NCBI GenBank assembly: GCA_031254445.1
Contig: JAIRUL010000212.1
Span: forward strand, 1 to 5,310
DNA: 5,310 nt
Reading direction: 5' to 3'
From: Chitinispirillales bacterium
GTDB lineage: Bacteria; Fibrobacterota; Chitinivibrionia; Chitinivibrionales; Chitinispirillaceae
Numbering within the stretch: position 1 is the first letter of the stretch; every line of letters begins with the position of its first letter. Position numbers and translations under genes: made by a program. The notes beneath the pieces were generated by a model that did not search any database, was not told the origin of the DNA, and saw only the letters and a program-made list of their open reading frames with translations. This document shows positions 4,238 to 5,310 of the stretch, piece after piece.

Positions 4238-5140
4238 TTATTTTAATTTGCGCCAATCGTACTGCGCAAAGGCGCAGCTGTCGGCGTCCTCGGAACCGGA
4301 TACCGCCATCCGGGAGGCCGGCGCGCTCCTATTCCCCAGCGAATCCGTGAACTGAACCTCGAAAGCGTATACGCAATTCTCGCAGAACACGCCCTCCCCC
4401 ACGCGCTTGCCCGCCTTGGGGCTCACAGCGAAATCAAACTTTTGAACCCCCGCGTCTAAGTAGCCAAGCGGGGACGCATACGCCAAATCGCCTACAAGGT
4501 GGGCGGAGTCGGCGAGGTCGTCGGGTATCTTCACCGTCCTGAGCGAGTCGGCGTCCACGTAGTAGGGGTCGGTGACCTCCCTCCACTTGATAACCCCCGA
4601 GGCCATCCTCTTATTCAGCCGGTAACCGAGCGTCCCCGCCACGCACCGCGGCAAACGCGCAAACGAGCCGTCGGGAGCCGCTAAGGCAGGCCATAGGATT
4701 TCCGCCGCCGGCAAGAGGGCGTCTATCTTCGCCAACTCCACCAAAACCTCCGTGTTGGCCGATACGCTGCGAAGCGTCACCGCAATATCGGTCACAACGC
4801 CGCCGTCAAAACTGAACAAACCCTCCCCGTCCGCGCTTATCGCCGCGATGCGCGCGTTCGCCAAACCGCCGGCGTCTACGGCAATCCGCGCCGAATCGCC
4901 GCAGGGGACGATTATCTCCCTGCCGGGGAAAATCAATACGCCGTCGGGCAAGCCCGCCTCCTCCGCAAGGACGCTCACGGCGACCGTGCACAGAACGGCC
5001 ACCTCATCGCCAGGGTCAGGCATCCTGTCATTTGGGATTTTCGCGCAGCCGCTGCTGCCGCCGCATACCAATATAATAAGCGTGGCGGCAAGGGGGGGGA
5101 GGAACGTGAGCGCTACGATTTTTGTCAATGGGTGGTGCAT
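4238..5140 (-). CDS. Exported or lipoprotein-like protein of unknown function
   Basis: I do not recognise this 300-aa protein. It starts with a short basic/polar end and a hydrophobic stretch (residues about 8-26), then GGSSGC. Cys32 could be a lipidated cysteine, but SSGC lacks the usual Leu at -3, so a plain signal peptide or membrane anchor is also possible. The mature part is rich in Ala, Val and Asp, with seven further cysteines counting from Cys51, including a CENC pair (253-256). The C-terminal stretch FEVQFTDSLGNRSAPAS (260-276) resembles the last strands of fibronectin type III-like domains, suggesting a beta-sandwich fold. The ATG at 5140 is supported by AGGAG 8 nt upstream. It lies 92 nt before clpP, which seems to have its own promoter, so a shared role is unlikely. 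I infer an envelope location only. Confidence 0.75.
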   Translation of the reverse strand: MHHPLTKIVALTFLPPLAATLIILVCGGSSGCAKIPNDRMPDPGDEVAVLCTVAVSVLAEEAGLPDGVLIFPGREIIVPCGDSARIAVDAGGLANARIAAISADGEGLFSFDGGVVTDIAVTLRSVSANTEVLVELAKIDALLPAAEILWPALAAPDGSFARLPRCVAGTLGYRLNKRMASGVIKWREVTDPYYVDADSLRTVKIPDDLADSAHLVGDLAYASPLGYLDAGVQKFDFAVSPKAGKRVGEGVFCENCVYAFEVQFTDSLGNRSAPASRMAVSGSEDADSCAFAQYDWRKLK

Positions 5141-5197
5141 GAGAAATTCTCCTATTTTTAAGGTGTTTTGTTAAAATCTTTTAAGTCTTTTAAAATC

Positions 5198-5276
5198 AAA
5201 ATCTTTTAAATCTTTTTCAGACGAAGCCTAAAGTCAAAGTCTTAAAATCTTTTAAATCTTTTTCAGACGAAGCCTA
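5198..5276. repeat. 33-bp perfect direct repeat with 46-bp period
   Basis: The 33 bases at 5198-5230 recur exactly at 5244-5276, starting AAAATCTTTTAAATC and ending CAGACGAAGCCTA. Thirteen bases lie between. A further partial, AAAATCTTTTAAGTC, begins at 5174. The second copy continues into the palindrome at 5269-5283, while the first stops after the 5' arm (GAAGCCTA then AAGTC). This fits partial duplication of one palindromic element. Confidence 0.85.
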
Positions 5277-5288
5277 CGGCTTCATAAC
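5251..5288 (-). repeat. Palindromic intergenic element, second copy
   Basis: On the plus strand AT-rich sequence (CTTTTAAATCTTTTTCAG, from 5249) leads to ACG and the hairpin GAAGCC-TAC-GGCTTC (5269-5283), then ATAACG. The layout aligns with the element near 1251-1315, where the stem is GGGGC/GCCCC with loop TCC. Conserved flanks with a changed but still paired stem suggest a dispersed structured repeat. Confidence 0.5.
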
Positions 5289-5290
5289 GT

Positions 5291-5310
5291 GTGGCGGCTA
5301 AAGCCGCCAC
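5291..5310. repeat. Perfect 20-bp palindrome at the right edge
   Basis: GTGGCGGC, loop TAAA, GCCGCCAC: an 8-bp GC-rich stem that runs up to the last base of the window, so it may continue. It may be a terminator stem of an upstream gene or part of the neighbouring repeat cluster. No U tract follows it on the minus strand. Confidence 0.7.

Noticed and set aside
4231..4250. 10-bp tandem duplication TTTTAATTTA/TTTTAATTTG at the end of the 300-aa gene
   Set aside because: Short, AT-only, and easily explained by chance or slippage. It affects only the last residues and the stop codon.
4752..5174. Plus-strand ORF of 140 codons opposite the lipoprotein-like gene
   Set aside because: The minus-strand frame is longer, has a good ribosome site and a credible signal segment. 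The plus frame has no recognisable features.
5198..5310. CRISPR-like array from the direct repeats at the right edge
   Set aside because: Only two full copies, a 13-bp gap instead of a spacer, and AT-rich low-complexity units. It is not a CRISPR.

Overview
This window is a core translation and secretion locus of a bacterium. Every gene I can support lies on the minus strand, so transcription runs from high to low coordinates. The genes are those of the ancestral tuf-secE-nusG-rplK neighbourhood, preceded by clpP and an unrecognised exported protein. Coding sequence is fairly GC-rich, while spacers alternate between AT-rich stretches and very GC-rich hairpins. No tRNA encodes its CCA end. The best lineage hint is the EF-Tu switch I region. 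It has lost the usual RGITI motif and reads KILTI after about five extra residues, a form I recall from planctomycete (PVC-group) EF-Tu. I therefore lean towards Planctomycetes or a relative, with low to moderate confidence.

Layout in the direction of transcription: (1) 5310-5141, an AT-rich spacer with a 33-bp direct repeat and perfect palindromes. (2) 5140-4238, a 300-aa exported or lipoprotein-like protein of unknown function. (3) 4145-3561, clpP, with a candidate promoter and a non-standard N-terminus. (4) 3560-3293, a gene-free spacer made of three diverged ~60-bp repeats, each with its own hairpin; the last runs into two A8 tracts next to a -35-like TTGACT. (5) 3292-2950, four tRNAs: Thr(UGU), Tyr(GUA), Gly(UCC), Thr(GGU). 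(6) A possible attenuator, then tuf (2811-1603), then a terminator-like hairpin. (7) rpmG (L33), tRNA-Trp(CCA), secE, nusG, and the first 83 codons of rplK (L11), which runs off the left edge.

Together the locus supplies EF-Tu and tRNAs for elongation, ribosomal proteins L33 and L11, the SecE subunit of the translocon, the elongation factor NusG, and the ClpP protease. The order tRNA-Thr, Tyr, Gly, Thr, tuf matches the E. coli thrU-tyrU-glyT-thrT-tufB operon. I see no mobile element, CRISPR array, phage or defence gene. The more interesting signals are in the spacers (hairpin repeats, two pairs of mutually exclusive hairpins, a dispersed palindromic element), plus the altered EF-Tu switch I and an L33 that has lost one zinc-ligand cysteine. 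I do not see a new multi-gene system here.
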